Shown here one piece after another: positions 8,134-16,698 of a DNA stretch of 64,000 nt (position 1 is the stretch's first letter; each line of letters opens with the position of its first letter). The stretch is taken from positions 27,441 through 91,440 of the forward strand of contig DATBFJ010000074.1 in NCBI GenBank assembly GCA_036558545.1, in the 5' to 3' direction. Made by a program: the position numbers and the translations under genes. The DNA is from JALYGJ01 sp036558545 (GTDB lineage Bacteria > Chloroflexota > Limnocylindria > Limnocylindrales > CSP1-4). Under the pieces are notes generated by a model. It saw only the letters and a program-made list of their open reading frames with translations, was not told the origin of the DNA and did not search any database.

Positions 8134-8521
8134 CTTCCGGGGCGCTCCATTCGACGCGATCGCTGGTGGCATCGCGGAGCGTTTCGAGAGAGAGCATTGC
8201 GCACTTCATCCGTGCCGGGCTGATCTCGATGCCCAGGTTGTCGAGAACCGTTTGGCGCCCAAAATGGGAAATCTCTTCGAGCGACTTGCCCTTGATCTCG
8301 TCGGTCAGCATGCTCGCCGAGGCCTGGCTGATGGCGCAGCCACGGCCGGTGAAAGCCACGTTCTGAACGGTGCCGTCATCGCCGATGTTGAGCATCAGTG
8401 TGATGCGGTCGCCGCACAACGGATTAGCGCCCTCTTTCGAAGTAGTCGGCGAGTCGAGGATGCCGAAGTTATGCGGGTTTCGGTAGTGCTCGAGGATCTC
8501 GTCGCGGTAAAGGTCGTCCAT
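8126..8521 (-). CDS. sufU: SufU-type Fe-S scaffold / sulfur-transfer protein
   Basis: IscU/NifU-like protein of 131 residues with the three conserved cysteines in NPLCGD, GRGCAISQ and MKCAML. SufU-type members carry an 18-20 residue insertion between Cys2 and Cys3 and bind zinc, accepting persulfide sulfur from SufS; the long Cys2-Cys3 spacing (about 60 residues) fits. The start shares one base with the sufS stop (TGATG). It feeds either Fe-S assembly or, given the neighbours, the rhodanese-E1/CysO branch. Confidence 0.92.
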   Translation of the reverse strand: MDDLYRDEILEHYRNPHNFGILDSPTTSKEGANPLCGDRITLMLNIGDDGTVQNVAFTGRGCAISQASASMLTDEIKGKSLEEISHFGRQTVLDNLGIEISPARMKCAMLSLETLRDATSDRVEWSAPEDA

Positions 8522-9768
8522 CAGTTCCTTGAAAAGAGTCGTTCGACCTTGTTGAGCGCGTCAGCGAGCCGGTCGATGTCGTCACGATCTGTGTAGATGT
8601 AGAAGCTCGCCCGGGCGCTGGCCTCCTCGCCGAGCCGCTGGTGGAGCGGCATCGTGCAGTGGTGGCCGGCACGGATGGCGATTGCCTCGCGGTCGAGAAG
8701 GGTAGCGACATCGTGCGGATGTGCATCGGCGAGGTTGAAGGTGATGATCCCGGCGCGGTCCGCTGACGTGTGCGAGCCGTGGATGCGGATCGTGGGGACG
8801 CGCTCGGGCAGCACCGCCAGCGCGTAATCGACGAGCTCCTTCTCGTGCGCGCGAACGTGCTCCATGCCCAGATCGGTCAGGTAATCGAGGGCGGCGCCAA
8901 GGCCGATAGCCGCCGATATATCTGGCGTCCCGGCCTCGAACTTGTACGGCACCTCGTGCCACGTCGAGTGGCGCAGCTTGACCTCGCGGATCATCTCGCC
9001 TCCGCCCATGAAGGGCGGCATGTCCTCGAGGATCTCGCGACGAGCCCACAGTGCTCCCGATCCTGGCGGCCCCAGCGTCTTGTGGCCGCTGAAGACGAAG
9101 AAGTCACAGTCAAGTTCCTGGACGCTGACCGGCTCGTGCGGCACTGCCTGGGCACCGTCGACGAGCACGAGCGCGCCAACCTCGTGGGCCTTGGCGATCA
9201 TCTCCCTGGTCGGATTTATCGTGCCCAAGCCGTTTGACACGGCCGTGAACGTGACGAGCTTGGGATTCGTCCGCAGCAGGACCTCGTACGAGTCCTGGAG
9301 CAGCCGGCCTTCCTCGTCGAAAGGCACGAACTCGAGGTCCGCGTCCTTCTCCTGGGCAAGCAGCTGCCACGGGACGAGGTTGGAGTGGTGCTCCATCTCC
9401 GTGGTCACGATCGTGTCGGCACGCTTGATGTTCTTGCGGCCCCATGAGTAGGCCACCAGGTTGATCGCCTCGGTCGCGTTGCGAACCATGACGATTTCAC
9501 GCGAGTCTTTCGCGCCTATGAAGGCCGCGATCTTGGACCTGGCCGCTTCGTAGGCCGCGGTAGCTTCTTCGCCGATCTGGTAGATGCCGCGATGGACGTT
9601 GGCGCTGTACTCGTTGAGGTACTTGTCCATTGCGCGGGACACGACGCGCGGCTTGAGGCTGGTCGCGCCACTGTCGAGGTACGCGAGACGGCGACCGTTG
9701 AAGTCGCGGTCGAAGATCTCAAAATCGGCCCTGATGGCGACGGGGTCGAGCGCTCTGACAATGGCCAT
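8521..9768 (-). CDS. sufS: Cysteine desulfurase SufS
   Basis: Class II cysteine desulfurase of 415 residues. PLP lysine is in FVFSGHKTLGPPG, the catalytic cysteine in RAGHHCTMPLHQRLG, and ATEAINLVAYSWG and DGAQAVPHEP are family blocks. It abstracts sulfur from L-cysteine as a persulfide and hands it to SufU, encoded immediately downstream. It lies 18 bases after sufC. Full length with an ATG start. Confidence 0.95.
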   Translation of the reverse strand: MAIVRALDPVAIRADFEIFDRDFNGRRLAYLDSGATSLKPRVVSRAMDKYLNEYSANVHRGIYQIGEEATAAYEAARSKIAAFIGAKDSREIVMVRNATEAINLVAYSWGRKNIKRADTIVTTEMEHHSNLVPWQLLAQEKDADLEFVPFDEEGRLLQDSYEVLLRTNPKLVTFTAVSNGLGTINPTREMIAKAHEVGALVLVDGAQAVPHEPVSVQELDCDFFVFSGHKTLGPPGSGALWARREILEDMPPFMGGGEMIREVKLRHSTWHEVPYKFEAGTPDISAAIGLGAALDYLTDLGMEHVRAHEKELVDYALAVLPERVPTIRIHGSHTSADRAGIITFNLADAHPHDVATLLDREAIAIRAGHHCTMPLHQRLGEEASARASFYIYTDRDDIDRLADALNKVERLFSRN

Positions 9769-9786
9769 TGCTAGATCAGCTCCATT

Positions 9787-10710
9787 TCAGTGCGCGGAGG
9801 CAGCCTCCGCCGGCTCGGGTGCTTCCGGATCGTCGTCGGCCGCCTCGAGTCCCGCCTCACGGAGGATTGGCGCATAGCCCTCCTCCTCGAGTCGGAGCGC
9901 GAGGTCTCGACCGCCCGTGGCCACGATCAGACCCTGGGCCAGGACATGGACGACGTCAGGCTTGATGTAATTCAGCAGGCGCTGGTAGTGGGTGATCAGG
10001 AGAACTCCCAGGTCGGGGTTCAACTGGGCGTTGACGCCCTCCGCGACGATGCGCAGCGCGTCTATGTCCAGGCCACTGTCCGTCTCATCGAGGATGGCCA
10101 TCTGCGGCTGGAGCACCGCCATTTGAAGCATCTCGAGGCGCTTCTTCTCGCCGCCAGAGAAGCCTTCGTTTACGTAGCGGGCGGCAAAGGTGTCGTCGAG
10201 TTTGAGCAGCGCCATCTTCTCGCGCAGCAGTCGGCGGTATTCCCCCATCGAGATCCCGCCCTTGGTCGGATCGCTGGGATCCCACTGGGCGTTCGGATCA
10301 CCCGGCTGCTGGTCGAGCGGGCGCATTCGTGCGTTCAAAGCGGTGCGCAGGAAGCTCGCGACGCTGAGGCCGGGGATGGCCGTCGGATACTGGAATGCGA
10401 GGAAGAGTCCCAGGCGACTGCGCTTGTCAGGGCTCAGCTTGAGGACGTTGCGGCCCCTCCAGATGACCTCACCCTGGGTGACTTCGTACGCCGGGTGGCC
10501 CATCAGCGCGTAGGCAAGTGTCGTCTTGCCGCTGCCGTTGCGGCCCATGATCGCGTGGACCTCACCCTGCCGAACGTCGAGGTTGATGCCGCGCAGGATC
10601 TCGTGCTTTCGGTCAGCAATGGGCACGACGTGCAGGTCGCGGATGACGAGGGTTCGGTCGTCGTTTTCCGTGGCGGACGCGGCGCTTGGCTGGGTCAGTG
10701 TGTCGGTCAT
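9787..10710 (-). CDS. sufC: Fe-S assembly ATPase SufC
   Basis: Cytosolic ABC-type ATPase of the SUF machinery, 307 residues. Walker A is GRNGSGKTT, signature region EGFSGGEKKRLEML, Walker B MAILDETDSGLDID and H-loop LLITHYQRLL, all characteristic of SufC. The ATG at 10710 is chosen over upstream codons because an AGGAG ribosome site precedes it and it overlaps the rrf2 stop (ATGA). The C-terminal tail of about 20 residues is acidic and Ala/Glu/Pro rich. The expected partners SufB and SufD are not encoded anywhere in this window. Confidence 0.95.
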   Translation of the reverse strand: MTDTLTQPSAASATENDDRTLVIRDLHVVPIADRKHEILRGINLDVRQGEVHAIMGRNGSGKTTLAYALMGHPAYEVTQGEVIWRGRNVLKLSPDKRSRLGLFLAFQYPTAIPGLSVASFLRTALNARMRPLDQQPGDPNAQWDPSDPTKGGISMGEYRRLLREKMALLKLDDTFAARYVNEGFSGGEKKRLEMLQMAVLQPQMAILDETDSGLDIDALRIVAEGVNAQLNPDLGVLLITHYQRLLNYIKPDVVHVLAQGLIVATGGRDLALRLEEEGYAPILREAGLEAADDDPEAPEPAEAASAH

Positions 10711-11186
10711 GGCTCCTGGATCGTGGTCAATTGGCTGATCTGGATTGCTGTCGAGTGGAACGGATGACTCGGCCGTGGCGTCGCGAGGTCGGCCAGGGTG
10801 ATCGAGTCGAGCGCATCGCTGATCGCGCGCTGGACGGTCATCCACAGGTGATTGACGTTGCAGAACCCGGTGCGCTCGCAGATCGCGGCGTGAGCAGGGT
10901 CTTCGCTGGCGCAGACCATCGGCGCGATAGGACCTTCGAGAGCGCGGAGAACCTCGCCCATCTTTATCTCGGCGGGTTCCCTGGTGAGCTCGTAACCGCC
11001 GTGAGCACCCCTGGTTGAGTGCACCAGGCCGGCTTCGCGAAGGCTGACGACGAGTTGCTCGAGGTACGGCCGCGGCAGGTTCTCGTGATCGGCCATCTCA
11101 GCAAGGCTGATTGGCCCGGCGCCGTGGTGCCGTGCGAGCTCGACCATCATCCGAACGCCGTACTCGCCTCGCGTCGAGAAGTGCAC
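10707..11186 (-). CDS. Rrf2-family Fe-S-type transcription regulator
   Basis: Winged-helix Rrf2 repressor of 159 residues. The N-terminal block FSTRGEYGVRMMVELA and the recognition helix around LPRPYLEQLVVSL are typical. Three cysteines in the ligand loop (MVCASEDP, AAIC, TGFC) match the IscR/SufR-like cluster-binding arrangement. The GTG at 11186 is chosen because homology begins at the next residue; no clear ribosome site is seen. It is the first gene of the SUF/cysteine operon and probably autoregulates it in response to Fe-S status. Three TGCANATCAA repeats lie 300-470 bases upstream. Confidence 0.88.
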   Translation of the reverse strand: MHFSTRGEYGVRMMVELARHHGAGPISLAEMADHENLPRPYLEQLVVSLREAGLVHSTRGAHGGYELTREPAEIKMGEVLRALEGPIAPMVCASEDPAHAAICERTGFCNVNHLWMTVQRAISDALDSITLADLATPRPSHPFHSTAIQISQLTTIQEP

Positions 11187-11674
11187 GGCGCCGGTGCCCG
11201 GGAAGATGCTCCGCGGCCGCGGCTGGCGGCCGGTCGCATTCTGACCGCCCGCGATGGCCGCGGTCGTGGCCAGCTTGGGGTCCAGCCGGGAGGAATTCCG
11301 AGTTATCACGTCGGGATTGAGTCTAGCCCAGGTGCCCTGGAGTGGCAATCGCGCCGTCTGGAAGCAATGCCGTGGATTAGCGCGCTCGCGGGTCAAAGGC
11401 GCTCCAATGACGCGCCTCGTGCGTAAGCGGCGTGGGCCGATAGGTTGCCGCGGTCGAATTTGCCAAGCTCGTGCCTCCGACCGGGCAACTTTGCATATCA
11501 ACTACACACCTCGCGGGTGAATGTTGCCTTCGCGCCGGTACGACGCTCGAGTCGGCCGCCCAGACCAACAACTTTGCAGATCAAGCCGCAAAACTGCCTG
11601 ACTGACCCCCATCCGCGCGTCGGAACGCCCGCCAAAGTCGGAGATGTGTGCACATCAATTGCAATGTCTGCGGG
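11187..11674. other. Divergent intergenic region with three spaced TGCANATCAA repeats
   Basis: About 490 bases with no credible gene. Direct copies of TGCANATCAA occur at 11492-11501, 11575-11584 and 11649-11658 (N is T, G, C), spaced 83 and 74 bases apart. The first two sit in a longer shared CAACTTTGCANATCAA. The third overlaps an 8-bp palindrome, TGTGCACA. Their location between the divergent Rrf2/SUF operon and the nitroreductase suggests regulator binding sites (inference). Confidence 0.45.
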
Positions 11675-11702
11675 TTGAAGGTCCGCGACTCCGCGCTAGG
11701 CT
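11675..11702 (+). promoter_or_regulatory. Promoter of the nitroreductase gene, probable leaderless start
   Basis: TTGAAG (11675-11680), a 16-base spacer and TAGGCT (11697-11702) form a good sigma70-like promoter. The hexamer ends seven bases before the ATG, so transcription would begin at or next to the start codon. Confidence 0.5.
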
Positions 11703-11709
11703 CACCCGC

Positions 11710-12303
11710 ATGGAATTCGCCGATGTCGTCCGCCGACGACGAATGGTTCGCAACTACGATCCGGACCGGCCGGTTTCGCATGACCAACTTGAGCGCATCG
11801 CCGCGGCAGCCCAGCGGGCGCCCAGCGCCGGCTTCAGCCAGGGCCAGCGCCTGGTCATCGTCACGGACGCCGAGCGGCGCGCTCGACTCGCGCAGATCTG
11901 TGACGAGAAGGACTATGTCGCCGCGGGTTTCGACCCCTGGGTCAGCCGCGCGCCTGCGATCTTCATACCGACCGTCAGCGAGGAGATCTACCACCGCCGC
12001 TACCAGGAGCCTGACAAGCTGCAGGACGACGGCACGGAGATCAACTGGCCGATCCCCTACTGGTGGACCGACATCGGCGCGACCGCACTGCTCATCCATC
12101 AGGCGGCGATCGACGAAGGACTCGCCGCCGGGTTCCTTGGTCTCGCCGACTACACGGACCTGAAGGACTACCTGGGCGTTCCGCCCGATCAGCAGCCAAT
12201 CGGCCTGGTCACGGTCGGCTACCCCGCACCGGATCGACGCTCCGGCTCACTCAAACGGGGCTGGCTGCCCATCGAAGAGTTCGCGCACTGGGAGCAGTGG
12301 TAG
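11710..12303 (+). CDS. Nitroreductase-family flavoprotein
   Basis: FMN-dependent oxidoreductase-like protein of 197 residues. The N-terminal FADVVRRRRMVRNYDP and AAAAQRAPSAGFSQGQ match the FMN-phosphate-binding arginine and serine region; GATALLIHQAAIDEGLAAGFLG is the helix before the second FMN contact. Family members reduce nitro groups, quinones or unsaturated bonds with NAD(P)H. It is monocistronic, divergent from the SUF operon, and has no Shine-Dalgarno sequence, consistent with a leaderless transcript. Substrate unknown. Confidence 0.85.
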   Translation: MEFADVVRRRRMVRNYDPDRPVSHDQLERIAAAAQRAPSAGFSQGQRLVIVTDAERRARLAQICDEKDYVAAGFDPWVSRAPAIFIPTVSEEIYHRRYQEPDKLQDDGTEINWPIPYWWTDIGATALLIHQAAIDEGLAAGFLGLADYTDLKDYLGVPPDQQPIGLVTVGYPAPDRRSGSLKRGWLPIEEFAHWEQW

Positions 12304-12308
12304 CAGGG

Positions 12309-12728
12309 CTAGCGGATGCCCGTGTCGTAGTTGATCTGGACCGTCACGTACTGGCCCGGTACAACCGTGACTGAGACCGGCTGGGCGATCGGATAGGAAT
12401 CGGTCGTGGCCGGAGTGACGACGTAGTCGCCTGGCGCGACATCGACCTGGAACGTGCCGTCACCGGCGGACGCAATGTGCGCCACGACCTTGTTCTCGTC
12501 GTCGAGCACGACCATCTGCGCCGCATAAGGCGTCAGGCACGCCTCTGGCACCGGGTCGAACGATTCGGTGCCGCCGCTGACCGGACAGGTTGGACCAAGA
12601 ATCACAGTCCCCTTGATCCCCGACGGAGGCGTCGGCGTATCACCCGAAAGCCCGATCGACCCGCACGCTACTGCGAAGCAGGCGATCAGGGCAGCGAAAA
12701 GCACCATCGCGGAGAGTCGGTACCGCAT
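12309..12728 (-). CDS. Small lipoprotein with carboxypeptidase-regulatory-like beta-sandwich
   Basis: A 139-residue exported protein. The signal peptide ends in a lipobox (CFAVAC), followed by a short Pro/Thr linker. The mature part GIKGTVILGPTCPV and DGTFQVDVAPGDYVV resembles carboxypeptidase regulatory-like/CnaB-type beta-sandwich domains, which are structural rather than catalytic. Two further cysteines (TCPV and ACLT) could form a disulfide. Convergent with the nitroreductase gene, five bases apart. Confidence 0.7.
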   Translation of the reverse strand: MRYRLSAMVLFAALIACFAVACGSIGLSGDTPTPPSGIKGTVILGPTCPVSGGTESFDPVPEACLTPYAAQMVVLDDENKVVAHIASAGDGTFQVDVAPGDYVVTPATTDSYPIAQPVSVTVVPGQYVTVQINYDTGIR

Positions 12729-12747
12729 GTCGCGGCGAATTGTGCGC

Positions 12748-13342
12748 CTAGCCGCGGAGTTTGGTCGGCGCGACGTGCTCGGCCTGCTCGGCGGCGCGGG
12801 CGAGAACCCAGATCAGGTCGGCGACACGATTGATGTAAGCCTGCAACACCGGGGCAACCGGCTCGACAACCGCGAGGGCGACAATCCGACGCTCCGCTCG
12901 GCGGATGACTGAGCGAGCGACCTCCAGGGCCGCGGACGCCCGAGTCTCACCGGGGATTACGAACTCGCGCGGCATGGTGACAGCCGACTCCCACCTGGCA
13001 AGCTCAGCCTCTACCGCATCAAGCATCGATTCGGAGACGCGCGAAACGCCGTCCGTCAACCGGTCAGCATGAATCGCGCCCGTTGCGAGCTCGGCACCGA
13101 CGACGAAGAGCTCGCGTTGCAGGCGCAGAACCAGGTTCGAAAGGTCTGTCAGCCCGTGGTCGGTGAGCTCAATTCGGGCCGTTCCGAGGGCGGCGACCGC
13201 CTCGTCGACCGCGCCGTAAGCCTCCGTTCGGGGATCGGCTTTGGAAACTCGGCCGCCGTAGAGCAGCCCGGTCGTTCCGTCGTCGCCCTTACCGGTGGCA
13301 ACCGCGCTCTTGGCGAGCGCGGGCCGACGACTTGGTGAGATG
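12748..13342 (-). CDS. ATP:cob(I)alamin adenosyltransferase (PduO type), start unresolved
   Basis: Transfers the adenosyl group of ATP to cob(I)alamin to make coenzyme B12. The open frame contains the N-terminal ATP loop ATGKGDDGTTGLLYGGRVSK, then VDEAVAALG, and the C-terminal FVIPGE, VARSVIRRAERR and YINRVADLIWVLAR blocks, so the domain is complete. There is no in-frame ATG, GTG or TTG between the DUF59 gene stop at 13350 and this N-terminus; the first canonical codon (TTG at 13059) would delete half the enzyme. The 5' limit given is where conserved sequence can begin. Non-canonical initiation or a base error is implied. Confidence 0.8.
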
Positions 13343-13349
13343 GCTCTTG

Positions 13350-13694
13350 CTACCAGACGAGGCCGGCGTCGCGCGGATCCCAGCGCTCGGCCAGCAGGGT
13401 GATCTTGACGTCGTTTTCGACCACCGACTCGACCTGTTCCTTGACCTGCTGGATCATTGCGCCGGCGTACGGACAGAACGGCGTCGTCAGGATCATCTTG
13501 ACTTCCGTTTGCTCGGGCGACTGGATGATCTGCTTGATCAGGGCCAGCTCGACGACGTTCATGCCGATTTCGGGATCGACCACGGCGCGCAGCGCGTCGA
13601 GGATTGCGAGCTCCATCGCACGTGCCTGGGGGTCGAAAGCCGGGGCCGCAGCGGCCGCGACGGCCGTTGGATCGGCGGAAATCTGATCTGTCAT
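13350..13694 (-). CDS. DUF59/MIP18-family Fe-S assembly protein (SufT/PaaD-like)
   Basis: A 114-residue protein whose core is the DUF59 fold: ILDALRAVVDPEIGMNVVELALI, then MILTTPFCPYAGAMIQQV with the conserved cysteine, and a C-terminal WDP motif (RWDPRDAGLVW). SufT-type proteins assist maturation of Fe-S proteins. An Ala-rich N-terminal extension of about 30 residues precedes it. The ATG at 13694 is favoured; the long upstream reading frame overlaps the next gene's end. Its link to the SUF operon 3 kb away is plausible but not shown. Confidence 0.85.
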   Translation of the reverse strand: MTDQISADPTAVAAAAAPAFDPQARAMELAILDALRAVVDPEIGMNVVELALIKQIIQSPEQTEVKMILTTPFCPYAGAMIQQVKEQVESVVENDVKITLLAERWDPRDAGLVW

Positions 13695-13740
13695 GTCGGA
13701 TATAGATCGTACCACCGGGGGCACGTCGCAGCCTTCCGCG

Positions 13741-16131
13741 TCAGGGCGTTGCGGCCGGGATGTCAGCAATCCAGATCCTCGGGTCCTCGTACGACCAGAG
13801 CACGACACGATCGCCGAGAATGGCTGCCGCGTCTACCAGTTGACCCTCGTCGTTGGGCAGCGCATAGCGAGTCCATGTCAGTCCGTCTGTGGATGAGAGG
13901 AAAATTCCAGAGCCGTTGATTGCCGTTACCGCACGCTGACCATCCGAGCTCAGTGCCCCGACGGGCATGTCGGGAGGGGCCGTCTGAGTCTGCCAAGTTC
14001 GTCCGTCCGCCGAGGTTGACAGGTTTTCGCCAAACGGATTGACGCACACGCCAAGGAAGCCACTGGCGATCGATGCCTTTGAGCAGTTGAGACTGGGTTG
14101 ACCCTTTGCATTGGTCCAGTGGATGCCATCGGACGAGAACAAGATCCCTACCTCGCGATCAAAATTGGAAGCGACGAAGACGTCGTGGCCTGTGACGATT
14201 CCCTCGGCATCCGGTTGGCCGGCGCTGGTCCAGGTCTGGCCGTCGGTTGACGTCCACAGCCGGCCAAATCCGCGATCGGTACAGACGATGACACCACGCG
14301 CGACAAGGACCGTGCCTGCGCGGTAGATCTCGCTGATGCTGGCGTCGGAACGGATGGACTGCCCGCACGGATTCTCGGTGAACGCAGCCTCGTCACCGGC
14401 GTTTGTCCATGTCGTCCCGTCGGGCGAATACCAAAGGCCGACGCCTTGTCCTCCCGGTGGAATCGTCGATGTCGAAGCGAGGAACCCCGCCTGATCGTCG
14501 TGAAACAAGCTCATTTGCACATTGGCTGGCATCGCCAGTGTCAGGCTCGCGACCTGCGTCCAGGTGACGCCGTTCTGACTGTCAACGAGCGCATAGGTGC
14601 ACGAACCATCGACGCATTGGTGGGTTGTCGCCTCGAACTCGCCGCCCTTCGTGATGATCGAGTCAAAGCCGCCGGTCATCTGGGGCAACGATGCCGCACC
14701 GATTGAAGTCCATATATCTGGCGTGGCTGATGGACCGACCGTCGATTGAGGTGACGGAGTGGGCACCTGTGAAGGCGCGATGGGAATGTCTCCAACCCAG
14801 GCCATCGGGATGTTGTTGTTGGCGAACGTGGTGTGCCCAAGTGCCACGACGCGATTGCCCGCAATGGCAACGAAGTCAGGGCCGCCACCTTCTTGGAGCG
14901 GCAGCTCGTAGCGTGTCCACGTCGAGCCATCTGCGGACGATGCCCAAACGCCCTCTGATGGCCGGGTGTCGGAGTTGTCCAACGTGACTGCAATGCGTTC
15001 GTCCGAACTCAAGGTTTGCGCTTCAACTCCCGAGTCGAGCTGCTGCACCGCTGGAGTCCAAGTCGATCCGTCCGATGACGTCGTCAGCGAGCCGTCCCCT
15101 TTCAAGCCGACAAAGCCGTCCGCCACGGGTGCGAGGTCATAACTCCCCGACAAAGCACCGCCCTGTTGCCAGTCGAGACCGTCCACCGAATGCATCGATA
15201 TGTCATCGGGATCAGCGCCGACGAAAATGCCGTGGCCCGAGGCCAAAGTGTCGACGGGAAGCTGATCGATGGCCGTCCAATAGTGGCCGTCGGGCGACGT
15301 GTAAGCGACCGTCGGTAGTGCCTGCTGGCAGTAGACGAGTGCGGTGGCAAGCAAGCCGGTCGGCGTGGTGCCGTCGATGATGAAGTTCATGCCCAAATAC
15401 GGGCCGTACTGGCCACACTGAGACCCATCGAACGCGGACTGATTGGACAGGCTCTCCCAGGTCGTTCCATCCGTCGAATACCACGGCCCGTGGTCGACGT
15501 TGGATTCGCCCCCACTCGACTGCGTATCAAATGCGGTCATGGCGAGGAAATAGCCATTGCCCCTGTAGAAGTGGCTCAGATATTGGCCACCTTCCTTCTG
15601 AGCAATTACGTTCCAATTCACACCATCAGAGCTCTCGATCAGCATCCTCTGGCCATCACACGCGATCTGGTCTTGGGATCGCGGCTGAGAGCACTTGTAA
15701 GCATCAGCCAGGAACTCGCCATCCTGCTCATACAGGCCGAAATAGCCGTCAACGCCGGTCAGCTGATCCGCACCGAGAACCTGCCAGGATGCTGCTCCAG
15801 TTGATGGCGATGGGGATGGCGGCTGGGAGGAGGGAGGAGACGACGATCGAGTGGTCGAAATTGGCTGCGTGCTCTTGGCGGAGGGCGATGGCGAGCTGGT
15901 CGCAGTCTGGTTCGTGCGTGGCGGAAGCGAAACGATGATCAGCACGGCCACCACCGTTACCGCAGCGATCGCCACGAACGTGGCCACCGCGCGCGTCCTG
16001 GAACCACCCGACTCAGGAGCGCTGACAAAGAGCGCAGGGTTGATCCGGTCCATTGGCGCGGAGCGCGTCGAACGCCACTTCTCGCCGGCTTCGCGCAATT
16101 GAGCATCCATTTGATCGAGTGGATCGGTCAT
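13741..16131 (-). CDS. Single-pass membrane protein with extracellular Asp-box (BNR) domain; candidate anti-sigma/sensor
   Basis: A 796-residue protein. Residues 1-47 are cytoplasmic and charged, 48-69 form one transmembrane helix, and about 76-115 are a Ser/Pro/Thr linker. The rest is extracellular and contains at least twelve Asp-box motifs of the S-x-D-G-x-x-W type (SSDGVNW, STDGTTW, SPDGHYW, SVDGLDW, SADGSTW, SPDGTTW, STDGQTW, SSDGIHW, STDGLTW and others), as in sialidase/sortilin-type propellers, here in two halves joined near residue 520 by a second Pro/Ser linker. The ATG overlaps the ECF sigma gene (ATGA). Position and topology make it a probable anti-sigma factor with a novel sensor; the short cytoplasmic segment lacks a recognisable zinc anti-sigma motif. 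Confidence 0.75.
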   Translation of the reverse strand: MTDPLDQMDAQLREAGEKWRSTRSAPMDRINPALFVSAPESGGSRTRAVATFVAIAAVTVVAVLIIVSLPPRTNQTATSSPSPSAKSTQPISTTRSSSPPSSQPPSPSPSTGAASWQVLGADQLTGVDGYFGLYEQDGEFLADAYKCSQPRSQDQIACDGQRMLIESSDGVNWNVIAQKEGGQYLSHFYRGNGYFLAMTAFDTQSSGGESNVDHGPWYSTDGTTWESLSNQSAFDGSQCGQYGPYLGMNFIIDGTTPTGLLATALVYCQQALPTVAYTSPDGHYWTAIDQLPVDTLASGHGIFVGADPDDISMHSVDGLDWQQGGALSGSYDLAPVADGFVGLKGDGSLTTSSDGSTWTPAVQQLDSGVEAQTLSSDERIAVTLDNSDTRPSEGVWASSADGSTWTRYELPLQEGGGPDFVAIAGNRVVALGHTTFANNNIPMAWVGDIPIAPSQVPTPSPQSTVGPSATPDIWTSIGAASLPQMTGGFDSIITKGGEFEATTHQCVDGSCTYALVDSQNGVTWTQVASLTLAMPANVQMSLFHDDQAGFLASTSTIPPGGQGVGLWYSPDGTTWTNAGDEAAFTENPCGQSIRSDASISEIYRAGTVLVARGVIVCTDRGFGRLWTSTDGQTWTSAGQPDAEGIVTGHDVFVASNFDREVGILFSSDGIHWTNAKGQPSLNCSKASIASGFLGVCVNPFGENLSTSADGRTWQTQTAPPDMPVGALSSDGQRAVTAINGSGIFLSSTDGLTWTRYALPNDEGQLVDAAAILGDRVVLWSYEDPRIWIADIPAATP

Positions 16132-16649
16132 TCCTTGCCGTCCAAGATGGTGCGAAGTGCGGCGCGGGCGTCGGACAACGTGGACTTCACCGTTCCTTCC
16201 GAGCAGCGCATGACCGACGCCGTTTCGGCGACGTTCAGCCCCGCGAAGTAGAAACAGTCGACCGCCAAACGCTGACGCGCGGAAAGGGCGGAAACCGCCG
16301 ACCAAAGATCAAGCCGATCCTCCGAATTCGCCTCCGGCGGCGGCTCGAGCTGGCCGAAGAACACGTACTTCTTACGCCTCGACTTACGTGCCTGATCGGC
16401 AACGATCGCCAGCAGCCAAGCGCTCAAGGAACCACGCCTTGGATCGAACGAACGACGTTTCCTCCACGCGTTGATCAGCGCTTCCTGGACGACGTCGTCC
16501 CGATTGGATTCATTCGTTAGACGTTCGGCAAGGGTCGACATTTTCGTGAGGAACGGCTCCACGAGGCGTGCGAACTGCGCGGCATCGGCTGCCGCGATCG
16601 AATCCCCCTCGGCCACCTCGGCGGGTTGGGCGCCCGTCACAAAGACCAC
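16128..16649 (-). CDS. ECF-family RNA polymerase sigma factor
   Basis: A 173-residue sigma70 group 4 protein. Region 2 is visible as RDDVVQEALINAWRKRRSFD followed by LSAWLLAIVADQARKSRRKK; region 4 as LSALSARQRLAVDCFYF, GLNVAETASVMRCSEGTVKS and a final helix. The start is GTG at 16649. It is co-translated with the membrane Asp-box protein and lies 50 bases after a lipoprotein gene bearing the same repeats. A GAAACG element 25-30 bases before the start could be part of an autoregulatory ECF promoter, but that is weak. Confidence 0.92.
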   Translation of the reverse strand: MVFVTGAQPAEVAEGDSIAAADAAQFARLVEPFLTKMSTLAERLTNESNRDDVVQEALINAWRKRRSFDPRRGSLSAWLLAIVADQARKSRRKKYVFFGQLEPPPEANSEDRLDLWSAVSALSARQRLAVDCFYFAGLNVAETASVMRCSEGTVKSTLSDARAALRTILDGKE

Positions 16650-16698
16650 ATGCCTAATACCCGGCGAAGACGCGTTTCGGTTGGGTCACTCGCCGACG

